Source of the DNA: an uncultured Cyclobacteriaceae bacterium
GTDB lineage: Bacteria; Bacteroidota; Bacteroidia; Cytophagales; Cyclobacteriaceae
Direction of reading: 5' to 3'
DNA: 48,281 nt
NCBI GenBank assembly: GCA_905479015.1
Contig: CAJQKV010000040.1
Coordinates: 1-48,281 of the forward strand
A model generated the notes under the pieces. That model was not told the DNA's origin and did not search any database. It saw only the letters and a list, made by a program, of their open reading frames with translations. The position numbers and the translations under genes are program-made. Of the stretch, positions 40,548 through 48,281 are shown piece after piece (within the stretch, counting starts at the first letter, position 1; every line of letters begins with the position of its first letter).

Positions 40548-40838
40548 ATGAAAGAAAATCAAAAAAAAATCAATACAATTGTCTTCATTACTTTATTGAC
40601 AAGTTTGATATGGACGGTGTCATGTGATGGAAATGTCAATGACATGATCTGTGTTTGTTACATTTATGAAAATGGTTTACAAACTAGGATAGATGAAGCT
40701 GTATTAGATAATGATGCGTTCACCTCTGATATCAAACTCAGAAAAGAATGTGAGGCACAGTCTTACTTCATTGATGATGATAATTATTCTAGCTGTCAGG
40801 TCGTCCCTGTGGCAGGTGGGAGTGGTATCACAAATTAA
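40548..40838 (+). CDS. Small Cys-containing lipoprotein, paralog 2
   Basis: 96 residues. Signal peptide with lipobox VSC (about Cys26). Mature: DMICVCYIYENGLQTRIDEA, then ECEAQSYFIDDDNYSSCQVV, and a Gly-rich end (VAGGSGITN). It shares all four mature cysteines with the paralog at 35898. The two genes keep repeat F and repeat E nearby but in different orders, so the flanks have been rearranged since the duplication. Function unknown. Confidence 0.8.
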   Translation: MKENQKKINTIVFITLLTSLIWTVSCDGNVNDMICVCYIYENGLQTRIDEAVLDNDAFTSDIKLRKECEAQSYFIDDDNYSSCQVVPVAGGSGITN

Positions 40839-40887
40839 GCCAACCCAACGGAAAATGACCCAAATAATTAACAAGGTGGTAAACTAA

Positions 40888-41022
40888 GCTACCAAGAAGT
40901 ACACTTAGGCATAGCTTTAACCCATACTCCTATCTATCACCCAATAAAACGATCCGCACTTTGAGCCGAGTCGTCACGTACCAGATAACCTCATACGCTT
41001 GACGCTACAGAATTTTTTTTAG
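40888..41022 (+). repeat. Repeat F scrap fused to repeat E, copy 3
   Basis: AAGAAGTACACTTAGGCATA runs directly into ACTCCTATCTATCACCCAAT, CACTTTGAGCCGAGTCGTCA and GACGCTACAGAATTTTTTT. Confidence 0.75.
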
Positions 41023-41135
41023 AAGAAAGCCATTAGACAGTTTGATTAAGCTCTGAGATTTATGGTGATTATTGGAGTTGTTTTTAACCTGAGATAATAG
41101 CTAGGAGTATGAAACATCATTTGAATGCAAAAAAA

Positions 41136-41843
41136 TTAAAAACCTAACTCACTTATCAAAGTTTCTATTTCCTGACAATGCTTCAAATAATCATCCAATA
41201 AATAAAGTTTTATTCTCATTTTGTTTTCTTTGAATTGTAATTTTGAGTTCAAAACTTCATCACTACGAATATAGTTAACAATAAGAGTCAGTTCGTCTAA
41301 ACTGATCTCTTCCCTACTTGCTAAGCGTTTATACAACTTTGGATGATTTTCAGTCAAATAAAAGATAATATCATCTAAATAAATACCCTCTGACATAATG
41401 TTCCCTACCATATACTCATAGTCGGTCGCATATAACTTATTAAGTAAAACCTTTAAACGATCAGATTGGATAAACTTAAAAAGCCCCTCATTTACAATTG
41501 AATTGTATATATCTCTAGAAGGGCTAAAATATCTCATATCAAAAAGAGCTGTTCTTATTTGAGTGGAACGCTTGACATCACTAAGTAAAGAATCAAAATC
41601 CGAACTGTTATTGGTAATAAAACTGATAATTCTATAATCCTTGCTAAATAGTTCCCTTCGCTTTTCGAAATGTGAAATTTGATCAACAAATTCTTTTCTC
41701 AATTCAGAAAGTAGGCGGATTTCTTTTTTTGATTCCCATTGCTCCTCTCGATAGTTTTCAACAAAATAAGATGTGGTAATCCCAAGAACAATTACTGTGA
41801 ATTCTATTAAATATTTACTAAGAATGCTTTTCCATCCTCTCAT
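41136..41843 (-). CDS. DUF6090-like membrane-anchored protein
   Basis: 235 residues. An N-terminal membrane helix with the family-like opening KYLIEFTVIVLGITTSYFVE is followed by NYREEQWESKKEIRLLSELRKEF and a long helical, probably coiled-coil, soluble domain. The start resembles DUF6090 proteins (GEIVLVxIGILLALQxNNWNE). Function unknown. It is one of only two - strand genes between 17 and 46 kb. Confidence 0.75.
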   Translation of the reverse strand: MRGWKSILSKYLIEFTVIVLGITTSYFVENYREEQWESKKEIRLLSELRKEFVDQISHFEKRRELFSKDYRIISFITNNSSDFDSLLSDVKRSTQIRTALFDMRYFSPSRDIYNSIVNEGLFKFIQSDRLKVLLNKLYATDYEYMVGNIMSEGIYLDDIIFYLTENHPKLYKRLASREEISLDELTLIVNYIRSDEVLNSKLQFKENKMRIKLYLLDDYLKHCQEIETLISELGF

Positions 41844-41883
41844 GTTATAAAGGTATATTACCTAATTTAAAAACACAAAACAA

Positions 41884-42116
41884 CCTCTGTAAAGCATTAA
41901 ATTTCCCGCTAAACAACAATTATATTCCTATTCTGATACGTCTTCATAATAGCTTTAAAGCTTGTCTGTGGACTGCTGGAATCGAGCATGCATACAGCCG
42001 TTTTAAAGGAGATTAATAGTACTTGTGAGTGTTCCTGTAAAGAGGTGATATTGGAGGAGTTTGAGGCTTATTTTGAGGTGTTAGAGATGGGGGTATTTCA
42101 TGAGATGTTAAGGTGA
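41884..42116 (+). repeat. Dispersed repeat C, copy 5 (best copy)
   Basis: Includes ATTCTGATACGTCTTCATAA, then from 42000 an open 38-codon frame VLKEINSTCECSCKEVILEE, FEAYFEVLEMGVFHEMLR and stop. The same frame stays open upstream to about 41937 (YVFIIALKLVCGLLESSMHT). Confidence 0.8.
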
Positions 42117-42354
42117 GGGTGATCATTAATTTGAATTAGGACATAAAAGAAATGTCCATTATTTTAATTCGATAACAAGTTTGGTCAAGATTTGAATAAT
42201 TTATGTATCCAGCTCCTGGGGTGTGGTGTCTCAGGAGTTTTTATTTTTAAAAGATGAAAAATCTAATTTGCAGCATTTTATTTTACGGCTCTCCTAAAAC
42301 CACTAGCCCATAAAACATCCTCGCTTTGAAGGATCAATGTGATAGGTAAGATCA
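42117..42354. other. Spacer with B-type terminator tail
   Basis: No gene. Holds a hairpin at 42211-42246. Confidence 0.5.
42211..42246 (+). terminator. Terminator identical in form to the B repeat tail
   Basis: CTCCTG pairs with CAGGAG around GGGTGTGGTGTCT, followed by TTTTTATTTTT. The same tail ends B copies 2, 3 and 5, but the coding-like front block is missing here. Confidence 0.65.
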
Positions 42355-44544
42355 CTAAAACTTAAGTTTTACCCCTCCATTTATAACAAAACCATCAACA
42401 GGCGCATAGATATCCCTAAACTGGGGATCACTAATATCCCCTGTATAAATACTATCAAAAGCCGTTTGACGCGCATCCAAGAAATTCTCAAAATTAAGGA
42501 ACGCAGAGAGTCTCTCCCCAAATGATTTCTCAGTCATAAGCCCTACGATCCAGTAATTTTGAGCCATTGAGCCATCGCTTAACTTTTGAGGACTAAAGTA
42601 ATAGGCCTCGAATCCAATCCAGAAGTTTTCGTGCTTTTCATACATTAATACGTTATTGAATCTGTGATTGGCCACTAGAGGGAACTCCTTTACTTTACCA
42701 TTGTAATGCTCATTAACATCTGCATAGGTATATCCAATAAAGAGTTTAAAATCATTATACGACCATTTCATATTTATTTCTATCCCTTTGGTATCAACAT
42801 AGCTATTTGGCTGACTAAACTCAAATGTATTAGGAAGCGCCAGTATCGCATCTACTTTTGTTAAAACAAGCGGATTTTTAATCTTTGTGTAGAAAAATAA
42901 AGAGTTTAGTGAAAGTGATAGTTTATCTGTAATTGGCCAGCGATAGTTTATATCAAAATTTCCTCCAATTGACTCCTCGGCCTGAAGTTCAGATGGACTT
43001 ATCGCTAATATATTTCGGAATTGTAACCTCTCAGCTTCTTCCGAAAAAACCGTAGGTGTTTTATAGCCAATTCCACCACCCAATCTAAAGGTTAAGCATT
43101 CTGTAGGCTCAAATAACAAGGAAATTCTTGGTAATACAAAGACGTCATAATCAGACTGGTAATCCACTCTCATCCCCAATTCAGAAGTCCATTTTTGAGT
43201 GAGGTTGAAAGTATTTTGGGCGAATAAACCCACTATTATATTACTAAAACTCAGATCTGATCCTGCCCTAGCTTCTCTGTGTTCAAACTGATCGCTCCAA
43301 AGATTGATTCCCCATACCCACTCCGATCTATCGCTAAATGTGATCAGGTTGACTTCACTGAATGTAGATAATTGCTGTCCAGAAAATCCATAATCTGGTA
43401 TTTCTATTTGCCTTTCAAAATTACTGATTGAATTTTTTATTCTCAGTTGAGCATTCTTAGAAAACCGATGGGAAAAATTAAACTGAGTAGAGAAACGGTC
43501 AGTAAGGTTTTTTTCAAAATAAGGATTCTGAACATCAATACCTTTAATAAAGTCTGTATTGCCCCCCAAGCGATCCTCAGTGATATAGCTGACACCTAGA
43601 TCCATCTTGGTATCTGTTCCTAAGTAAAAAAACATCCGTGGATTAACAGTCCACCTATCAAACTTTGGAATAGCAGTTAAACCAATATCAGCTGGATCAA
43701 AAGCCGTTCCTTTGTTGTAAGAAGTAAAAAGTGTAAACCCTACTTTTTTGAACTTTTCAGCATAAAACCCACTTAAATCTAACCCTAAAGCAGAAGTGCT
43801 ATTCGCCAAAAAGTTGAGCTCACGTGTCTCTGTAGGGATTTTCGAAACTAGGTTAACTAATCCTGCAATAGCTCCTCCTCCATATAGGGTCGAGGAAGCC
43901 CCTTTTATTACCTCAACTTGTTGAAGATCTAGTGGCGCTATTTGCATTAAACTTAGACTTCCCGAGTAACCTCCATATAATGGAAGCCCATCCCTAAGCA
44001 GTTGCGTATATTTTCCATCTAGCCCTTGGATTCGAATACTGGAGTTATAGCTCGTTGCAGAGGTCTGCTGAGTCCTGATCCCTGTACTCTCATTAAGAAG
44101 CATTCGAATATCTCCAGGCTTCATATTACCCTTCTCTGACAGTTCCTCTCCTGCTATGAGCTCTACTCGTGTGGGGGTATCCTGAATAGTACGACCGCTT
44201 CTAGTGGAAGTAATTATAACTTTATTCATTTCCTCGTGGGAGATTGAAAGAAATATAACCTCTTTATTTTCAGAATTGTCAAGAGGAAATGTCAGTTTAA
44301 AGGTTCTTTGCTCGTACCCAACAAAACTGAGAATTAAAGTATAAGTGCCATTAGGAATATTACGGATGGTTAAGTTACCTTTTTGGTCCGAAACAACGCC
44401 TATTTCAAAATCCGAAAAGTATGCAGCGGCACCAAAAATTGGTTCTTTCGTATCATAATCCATCACGGTCGTCTGAAAGGTATTTTGTGCTTGAGAAATA
44501 CTTGCAGTAAGTATTATTACTATAGCAATAACAATTCTGTTCAT
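42355..44544 (-). CDS. TonB-dependent outer-membrane receptor
   Basis: 729 residues. Signal peptide ends at SISQAQ (about residue 20). Residues about 21-105 form a carboxypeptidase-D-regulatory-like domain (TVMDYDTKEPIFGAAAYFSD, LTIRNIPNGTYTLILSFVGY). The plug follows (about 110-235: IITSTRSGRTIQDTPTRVEL, IRIQGLDGKYTQLLRDGLPL, YGGYSGSLSLMQIAPLDLQQ, VEVIKGASSTLYGGGAIAG) and then a 22-strand-type barrel with a C-terminal Phe. It lacks the extra SusC features and has no SusD partner, so it is a classical siderophore/metal or vitamin-type receptor; ligand unknown. It is - strand and ends about 75 bp from the IS remnant. Confidence 0.92.
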   Translation of the reverse strand: MNRIVIAIVIILTASISQAQNTFQTTVMDYDTKEPIFGAAAYFSDFEIGVVSDQKGNLTIRNIPNGTYTLILSFVGYEQRTFKLTFPLDNSENKEVIFLSISHEEMNKVIITSTRSGRTIQDTPTRVELIAGEELSEKGNMKPGDIRMLLNESTGIRTQQTSATSYNSSIRIQGLDGKYTQLLRDGLPLYGGYSGSLSLMQIAPLDLQQVEVIKGASSTLYGGGAIAGLVNLVSKIPTETRELNFLANSTSALGLDLSGFYAEKFKKVGFTLFTSYNKGTAFDPADIGLTAIPKFDRWTVNPRMFFYLGTDTKMDLGVSYITEDRLGGNTDFIKGIDVQNPYFEKNLTDRFSTQFNFSHRFSKNAQLRIKNSISNFERQIEIPDYGFSGQQLSTFSEVNLITFSDRSEWVWGINLWSDQFEHREARAGSDLSFSNIIVGLFAQNTFNLTQKWTSELGMRVDYQSDYDVFVLPRISLLFEPTECLTFRLGGGIGYKTPTVFSEEAERLQFRNILAISPSELQAEESIGGNFDINYRWPITDKLSLSLNSLFFYTKIKNPLVLTKVDAILALPNTFEFSQPNSYVDTKGIEINMKWSYNDFKLFIGYTYADVNEHYNGKVKEFPLVANHRFNNVLMYEKHENFWIGFEAYYFSPQKLSDGSMAQNYWIVGLMTEKSFGERLSAFLNFENFLDARQTAFDSIYTGDISDPQFRDIYAPVDGFVINGGVKLKF

Positions 44545-44618
44545 TCTTTAATAAGTATTTCTTTAATCAATGAATTGTAAAAACAGCCTACAAAAATACC
44601 AATTATTCAATGGTAAAT

Positions 44619-45102
44619 TGAATAGAGCCGTTTTATTGTCAACTGGAAGTTGTGTGCCACTATGAAGGCAGAGGATGTAAAACAGACCTTGGATGAGGCT
44701 TTAGTAGTCGCACAAACCCATGCTCCTCCAAAGTTACTATCTGACAATGAATCGTGTTACCTATCTGTTGAACTAGCAGAATATTTAAATGATCGAAACA
44801 TGAAACATGTACGAAGTCGACCACTTCATCCACAAACTCAGGGTAAAATTGAACAATATCACAGATCAATGAAAAATGTAGTGAAACTGGATAATTATTA
44901 TAGCCCTGGGCAGCTAGAGTCTAAAATGAAGCAATTTGTTCAGTATTACAACTATGAAAGATACCATGAGTCCATCAATAACCTTACTCCTTCTGAGGTC
45001 TATTATGGCACGGGAGAAAGAAAACTTAGGCGTAGGAAAAGTATCAAACAACAAACTTTAATTGAACAAAAAAAACAGAATCAAAATATTTATTTAAATT
45101 AG
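44619..45102 (+). pseudogene. 5'-truncated IS3-type transposase (OrfB, rve core)
   Basis: The open part from ATG 44662 gives about 147 residues; the same frame extends upstream as SRFIVNWKLCATM after an in-frame TAG, matching the SRYIIAWKL segment of IS3 OrfB. Visible core: LLSDNESCYLSVELAEYL (second catalytic Asp), HPQTQGKIEQYHRSMKN (catalytic Glu), FVQYYNYERYHESINNLTPS and EVYYGTGE. The first catalytic Asp and the HTH parts are absent, so it is inactive. Confidence 0.9.
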
Positions 45103-45159
45103 TACCAACACTCGCTTAATTTATATCTGAAAAAGTCTACTTTTATTTGACGACATACA
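44619..45159 (+). mobile_element. 3' remnant of an IS3-family element
   Basis: Carries the last third of an OrfB transposase (below) and an intact right end whose reverse complement starts TGTATGTCGTCAAATAAAAG. The left two-thirds and the left end are gone. A matching end fragment sits at 35716 in the opposite orientation. Confidence 0.8.
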
Positions 45160-45179
45160 GTTAAAATCTTTTTTTTTAT

Positions 45180-45252
45180 GACCCACAAGCTTCACACTCA
45201 GGATCATCAATGGGGCAACTTCCCCTGAGGTGCGGTGTCTCAGGAGTTTTTT
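45180..45252 (+). repeat. Dispersed repeat B, copy 5
   Basis: 20 bases after the IS end. - strand peptide GSCPIDDPECEACGS and stop; + strand end CCTGAGGTGCGGTGTCTCAG, GAGTTTTTT as terminator tail. Confidence 0.8.
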
Positions 45253-45326
45253 GTGGTTATTTGAAAAAGTATTAAATTGGTTAACACTTTAAGCTGTAAA
45301 AACCTTCGATCTTTCAACATTGCATT

Positions 45327-45875
45327 ATGAGAAATTATTTAATGCTACTCTTGTTATTTGCTACTGTTATCGGTATTACTTATTTGCACATGACTGAGGA
45401 CCCCAAACCGACTGCATCAATGCTAGGTGATTCAGTCATTAAAGCTGAAGTTAAAAAAGAGGTAAAAAGAGAAATAATACCTGAACCCGTCATTGAAGAA
45501 GTCATTGAACCTGAAGTTAAGACAGATCCCCCTGAACTGGAATCTGCACCAAAAGCAATTGGAGCGATATCCGAAATAAGTCAGCCATTAGATAAATATT
45601 ATTTAATTGTGGCTAGTTTTTTAGACAATGACTTGGCATTCGATTATGCTGAAAAATTGATTTTATCGGAGTCAAATATTATCATCATCCAACCTTTTAG
45701 CACGAGTAAATTTACGAGGGTAGCTCTCGAATATGAAACCCTTGACAACAAGATTTTCTTTATTCCAACTCGAAGGATCTTCTTAAAGGTTGTAGATGAT
45801 GAAATTGTAGCGAATATTGGACTAGATAAATACAAAGATGAATTCGATGAGCAGTTATGGGTATTAAAATATTGA
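45327..45875 (+). CDS. SPOR-domain-like membrane-anchored protein
   Basis: 182 residues. N-terminal membrane helix (about 3-21), then a Pro/Glu/Lys/Val-rich spacer (about 40-75), then a C-terminal alpha-beta domain of about 80 residues starting KYYLIVASFLDNDLAFDYAE and ending in LWVLKY, the usual end of Bacteroidota SPOR proteins. SPOR domains bind denuded peptidoglycan glycan strands at division sites. The match is partial (the central motif is weak), so a diverged SPOR is the best call. A repeat follows at once. Confidence 0.75.
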   Translation: MRNYLMLLLLFATVIGITYLHMTEDPKPTASMLGDSVIKAEVKKEVKREIIPEPVIEEVIEPEVKTDPPELESAPKAIGAISEISQPLDKYYLIVASFLDNDLAFDYAEKLILSESNIIIIQPFSTSKFTRVALEYETLDNKIFFIPTRRIFLKVVDDEIVANIGLDKYKDEFDEQLWVLKY

Positions 45876-45927
45876 TCCTAAAGTGGTCCAGTCTTCTGTC
45901 AAAAGAAGAATACTATTGGTGATTTAA

Positions 45928-46035
45928 GACCCTCAAGCTTCACACTCAGGATCATCAATGAAGCAGCTCTCTCCTACGCATTCTAACTTGAGTTAATGTA
46001 CCCTCAAATTCATATCGGTAAACACATGCCCAATT
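45928..46035 (+). repeat. Dispersed repeat A, copy 6 (front half)
   Basis: GACCCTCAAGCTTCACACTC, then AGGATCATCAATGAAGCAGC (- strand SCFIDDPECEA then stop) and AAATTCATATCGGTAAACAC. Confidence 0.75.
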
Positions 46036-46266
46036 TTAAAGTATTTAAAAGTCATCTTCAAAAATACCCTTTGACCGATGGCAAAGGTCATGTTACCTTA
46101 CATGGATAATATGAATATTGGTTTAAAGTAACGGAAGCATTTTATCTATATCCATGAATTTAAAAGACAATTAAATTGTTTAAAAGGCTAAGAAAGAATT
46201 GGATGAAGATTCTGTCAAAGAATAAATGGAAACCATTGTTTCACGTTAAAATCAAACCGCTTTAGA

Positions 46267-47625
46267 TTGTACTCTGTTGTTGATATAGAAACCACTGGAA
46301 ATGGTTACAAAGGTCAGAAAATTACTGAAATATCTATTTTTCTGTTTGATGGCCAAAAGGTAATTGATGAATTTACTTCATTGGTAAATCCTGAGCAAAG
46401 AATTCCTCATTTTATAACTAATCTTACGGGGATTACGGAGGCAATGGTCAGTACGGCACCAAAATTCTATGAGATTGCTAAAAAGGTAGTTGAAATCACC
46501 AAAGATGCCATTTTTGTGGCTCATAATGTAACCTTCGATTATAATGTTATTAGAGATGAATTTAAAAGTTTAGGCTTCGATTTCAAAAGAAAAAAACTAT
46601 GTACCGTAAGGCTTTCTCGTAAAATTATTCCTGGATTACCCTCTTATAGTTTAGGTAATATTTGTTCTACTGAAGGCATAGAAATAGCTGAAAGACACAG
46701 AGCAAAAGGGGATGCAGAAGCTACTGTAGAGCTATTTCGTAGATTACTTGAAAGGGATCATAATTTTACGATTAATAGTTTTTTAAACTCGAAGTCTAGA
46801 GAAGCTAGCTTACCTCCTTTACTAGACAGACTAGTTGTAGATAATTTACCTGAAACGCACGGTGTTTATTATTTCAAAAACGAACAAAAAGAGGTCATTT
46901 ATGTTGGTAAAGCCAACAATATAAAACAACGAGTGATCAGTCATTTTTATGATAAGAAGAAAAAAGAGCGAACCATGTGTCTAGAAACTGCAGATATTAC
47001 CTGTACAGAAACTGGAAGTGAGATCGTGGCTCTTTTACATGAATCATCGGAGATAAAACATTTTTATCCAAAATTTAACAGAGCACAACGAAGAGCTGGT
47101 GAGGCAATTGGATTATTTTGGTACGAAGATCAAAAAGGAATACTTCATTTAGCCTATGACCGACTAAAATTAACTCCAAATCCATTCATGAAATTCTATT
47201 CGATGGTGGAATGCAAGAGCGTGCTGGAAAAAATATGTGAAGAATTTGAGTTATGCCCAAAATACTGCCATCTTGAGACCCATGCAAATGCTTGCTTTCA
47301 CTTCCAGATTAAAAAGTGCAAAGGGATTTGTTCTGAAAAAGAAACTCCAGAAAAATATAATAAAAGAGTTCAAAAAGCTGTTAAATCTTTGGGTTTACAA
47401 ACCGAAAAGTTAGTCCTCAAAGAAAAAGGTAGAAACGACAAAGAATTAGGGTTTGTATTGATTTTGAATGGCATATATCAAGGCTTTGGTTACCTAAATA
47501 AAGACATTAAAATCCAAGATCCAGAAGAATATGAACGGTATCTTCAGCCTAAAAAAGACAATAGAGATGTTCAAAGAATCTTAACCTCTTATATCGCTAA
47601 GAAAGTAGGTCCTGAAACATTGTAA
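46267..47625 (+). CDS. DEDDh exonuclease fused to a GIY-YIG (UvrC-like) domain
   Basis: 452 residues starting with TTG (MYSVVDIETTG; no ATG is available nearby, and family members often start at this point). Residues 1-165: DnaQ-like 3'-5' exonuclease with VDIETTG (D, E), AHNVTFDYNVI (D) and HRAKGDAEAT (H, D). Residues about 190-275: GIY-YIG nuclease, GVYYFKNEQKEVIYVGKANN, IKQRVISHFYDKKKKE, GSEIVALLHESSEIK (Glu). The C-terminal part has a Cys-containing stretch (CPKYCHLETHANACFHFQIKKCKGIC) as in UvrC/Cho-type proteins. This fusion, also seen in DinG/PolC-related proteins, suggests DNA repair. Single gene. Confidence 0.9.
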   Translation: MYSVVDIETTGNGYKGQKITEISIFLFDGQKVIDEFTSLVNPEQRIPHFITNLTGITEAMVSTAPKFYEIAKKVVEITKDAIFVAHNVTFDYNVIRDEFKSLGFDFKRKKLCTVRLSRKIIPGLPSYSLGNICSTEGIEIAERHRAKGDAEATVELFRRLLERDHNFTINSFLNSKSREASLPPLLDRLVVDNLPETHGVYYFKNEQKEVIYVGKANNIKQRVISHFYDKKKKERTMCLETADITCTETGSEIVALLHESSEIKHFYPKFNRAQRRAGEAIGLFWYEDQKGILHLAYDRLKLTPNPFMKFYSMVECKSVLEKICEEFELCPKYCHLETHANACFHFQIKKCKGICSEKETPEKYNKRVQKAVKSLGLQTEKLVLKEKGRNDKELGFVLILNGIYQGFGYLNKDIKIQDPEEYERYLQPKKDNRDVQRILTSYIAKKVGPETL

Positions 47626-47723
47626 CGCTATTATTTATGGTCTATTCGAATAACCTTCTAATTAGTTGCCTATTTAGCACCTATAAATCTTATCTAATCG
47701 TTATATGCCATTTACGGTAAAAT

Positions 47724-48143
47724 TTACTGGGAGCTATTCAACATAGTGTTATAACTATCTTGGACAGATTGAATAACAAAATTCTTGTCTGAATTCAAGC
47801 CCTCAATGTCATCTATTTCATTAAATTCTCGCATACTGGAATTTCCCCACAAACTGAATTCAATAATTATTGGAGTTAAACGAACCCCCTTTTTCGTTAA
47901 CAAATAAATATTTTCTTTTTTATTTTCGGAAACTTTCGTTTTGAAAATCAGTTTATACGACGCCAATAATTTTAGTCGTGCAGATAAAATACTCGGTGCT
48001 ATCCTTTCATCAGAATCGGATATTTCCTTGAAGGTCTTTTTATGCTTAATGAGCATGTCTCTAATGATTAACAAAGACCATTTATCACCCACGACATCGA
48101 GTGCAGACGAGATTGGACATCCAGAACGAAATTCTTTTTTCAT
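47724..48143 (-). CDS. HxlR family transcriptional regulator
   Basis: 139 residues. Typical HxlR opening with a conserved Cys (SGCPISSALDVVGDKWSLLI, Cys9), then recognition helix segment RDMLIKHKKTFKEISDSDER, IAPSILSARLKLLASYKLIF and wing KKENIYLLTKKGVRLTPIII. These regulators often sense thiol or electrophile stress via the Cys and control a divergent oxidoreductase-type gene. Here a divergent gene starts at 48241, which fits. Confidence 0.93.
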   Translation of the reverse strand: MKKEFRSGCPISSALDVVGDKWSLLIIRDMLIKHKKTFKEISDSDERIAPSILSARLKLLASYKLIFKTKVSENKKENIYLLTKKGVRLTPIIIEFSLWGNSSMREFNEIDDIEGLNSDKNFVIQSVQDSYNTMLNSSQ

Positions 48144-48202
48144 TTTTTACAAATTGTATACCGTCAGCAAAAAGTGAACTAATAAGGGTTAAATTATAAG
48201 AG

Positions 48203-48226
48203 AGTGTTTTAAACAGAGTAAACACT
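48203..48226. promoter_or_regulatory. Inverted repeat, possible HxlR operator
   Basis: AGTGTTT and AAACACT with a 10-base spacer, in the 97-bp gap between the divergent starts. Likely the binding site of the HxlR regulator, by position. Confidence 0.45.
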
Positions 48227-48240
48227 TAAATTTAACTACA

Positions 48241-48281
48241 ATGGGAAAGAAGAGAAATGCAAGTTCATTAATAAGTGAACT
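48241..48281 (+). CDS. Partial CDS at window edge
   Basis: ATG 48241 opens MGKKRNASSLISE and runs off the window. Divergent from the HxlR gene, so a candidate regulon target. Too short to identify. Confidence 0.4.
   Translation, partial: MGKKRNASSLISE

Noticed and set aside
16781-46035. Integron gene-cassette array
   Set aside because: The layout of small same-strand genes with repeats fits, but no attI/attC core pairs or integrase are visible, and genes have their own promoter-like boxes.

Overview
The window looks like a chromosomal stretch of an A+T-rich member of the Bacteroidota, most likely a marine or environmental Cytophagales/Flavobacteriales-type organism. The evidence is a type IX secretion C-terminal sorting domain, a SusC-like TonB plug and a full TonB receptor, many Sec/SPII lipoproteins, TAnnTTTG-like promoter elements, and DUF2147, DUF819 and SPOR proteins. 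I saw no rRNA, tRNA or CRISPR array. No reverse transcriptase, site-specific recombinase or phage structural gene is visible.

Layout. 1-8.2 kb: NTF2-like lipoprotein, YceI protein, a MerTP/GDCCVYCSYG metal pair, a large BNR-repeat secreted protein and a T9SS-sorted protein, with two decayed genes between them (an NTF2-like lipoprotein and a thioredoxin). 8.5-12.3 kb: small membrane and secreted proteins, DUF2147, rhodanese, and coding relics around 9.1-9.6 kb. 12.5-15.7 kb: a lipoprotein D-aminoacylase divergent from a DUF819 permease, plausibly one uptake/processing unit for D-amino-acid or peptide derivatives. 16.1-46 kb: an accessory region in which nearly every gene is on the + strand and encodes a small exported protein: four DUF1566/Lcl-type proteins, NTF2-like, GH18 chitinase, PQQ dehydrogenase, BspA-like, TSP3/InlB-like adhesin, FAS1, two ABM-like proteins, a barrel-less TonB plug chimera, SGNH hydrolase, a secreted-type nuclease coupled to a DUF2779 nuclease, and paired Cys-containing lipoproteins. 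Only a DUF6090-like gene and a TonB receptor are on the - strand. 46.2-48.3 kb: a DEDDh exonuclease/GIY-YIG fusion and an HxlR regulator divergent from a truncated gene at the window edge.

The most striking signal is in the accessory region. Three of the four DUF1566-like proteins end in a segment that looks like the variable region of a diversity-generating retroelement (DGR). Invariant flanks run past the stop codon, third codon bases are conserved (mostly NNC/NNT), and first and second bases vary, while the rest of each gene differs mainly at silent sites. No template repeat or reverse transcriptase is in the window, so this is a hypothesis of remotely served DGR targets.

The same region is packed with at least five families of dispersed repeats in a fixed orientation, placed between the genes. 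One family repeatedly encodes, on the - strand, a C-terminus close to SCFIDDPECEACGS. Another carries an intact 38-codon reading frame in two copies. Together with IS3 remnants and several pseudogenes, the region reads as a cassette-like, repeatedly duplicated and decaying island.
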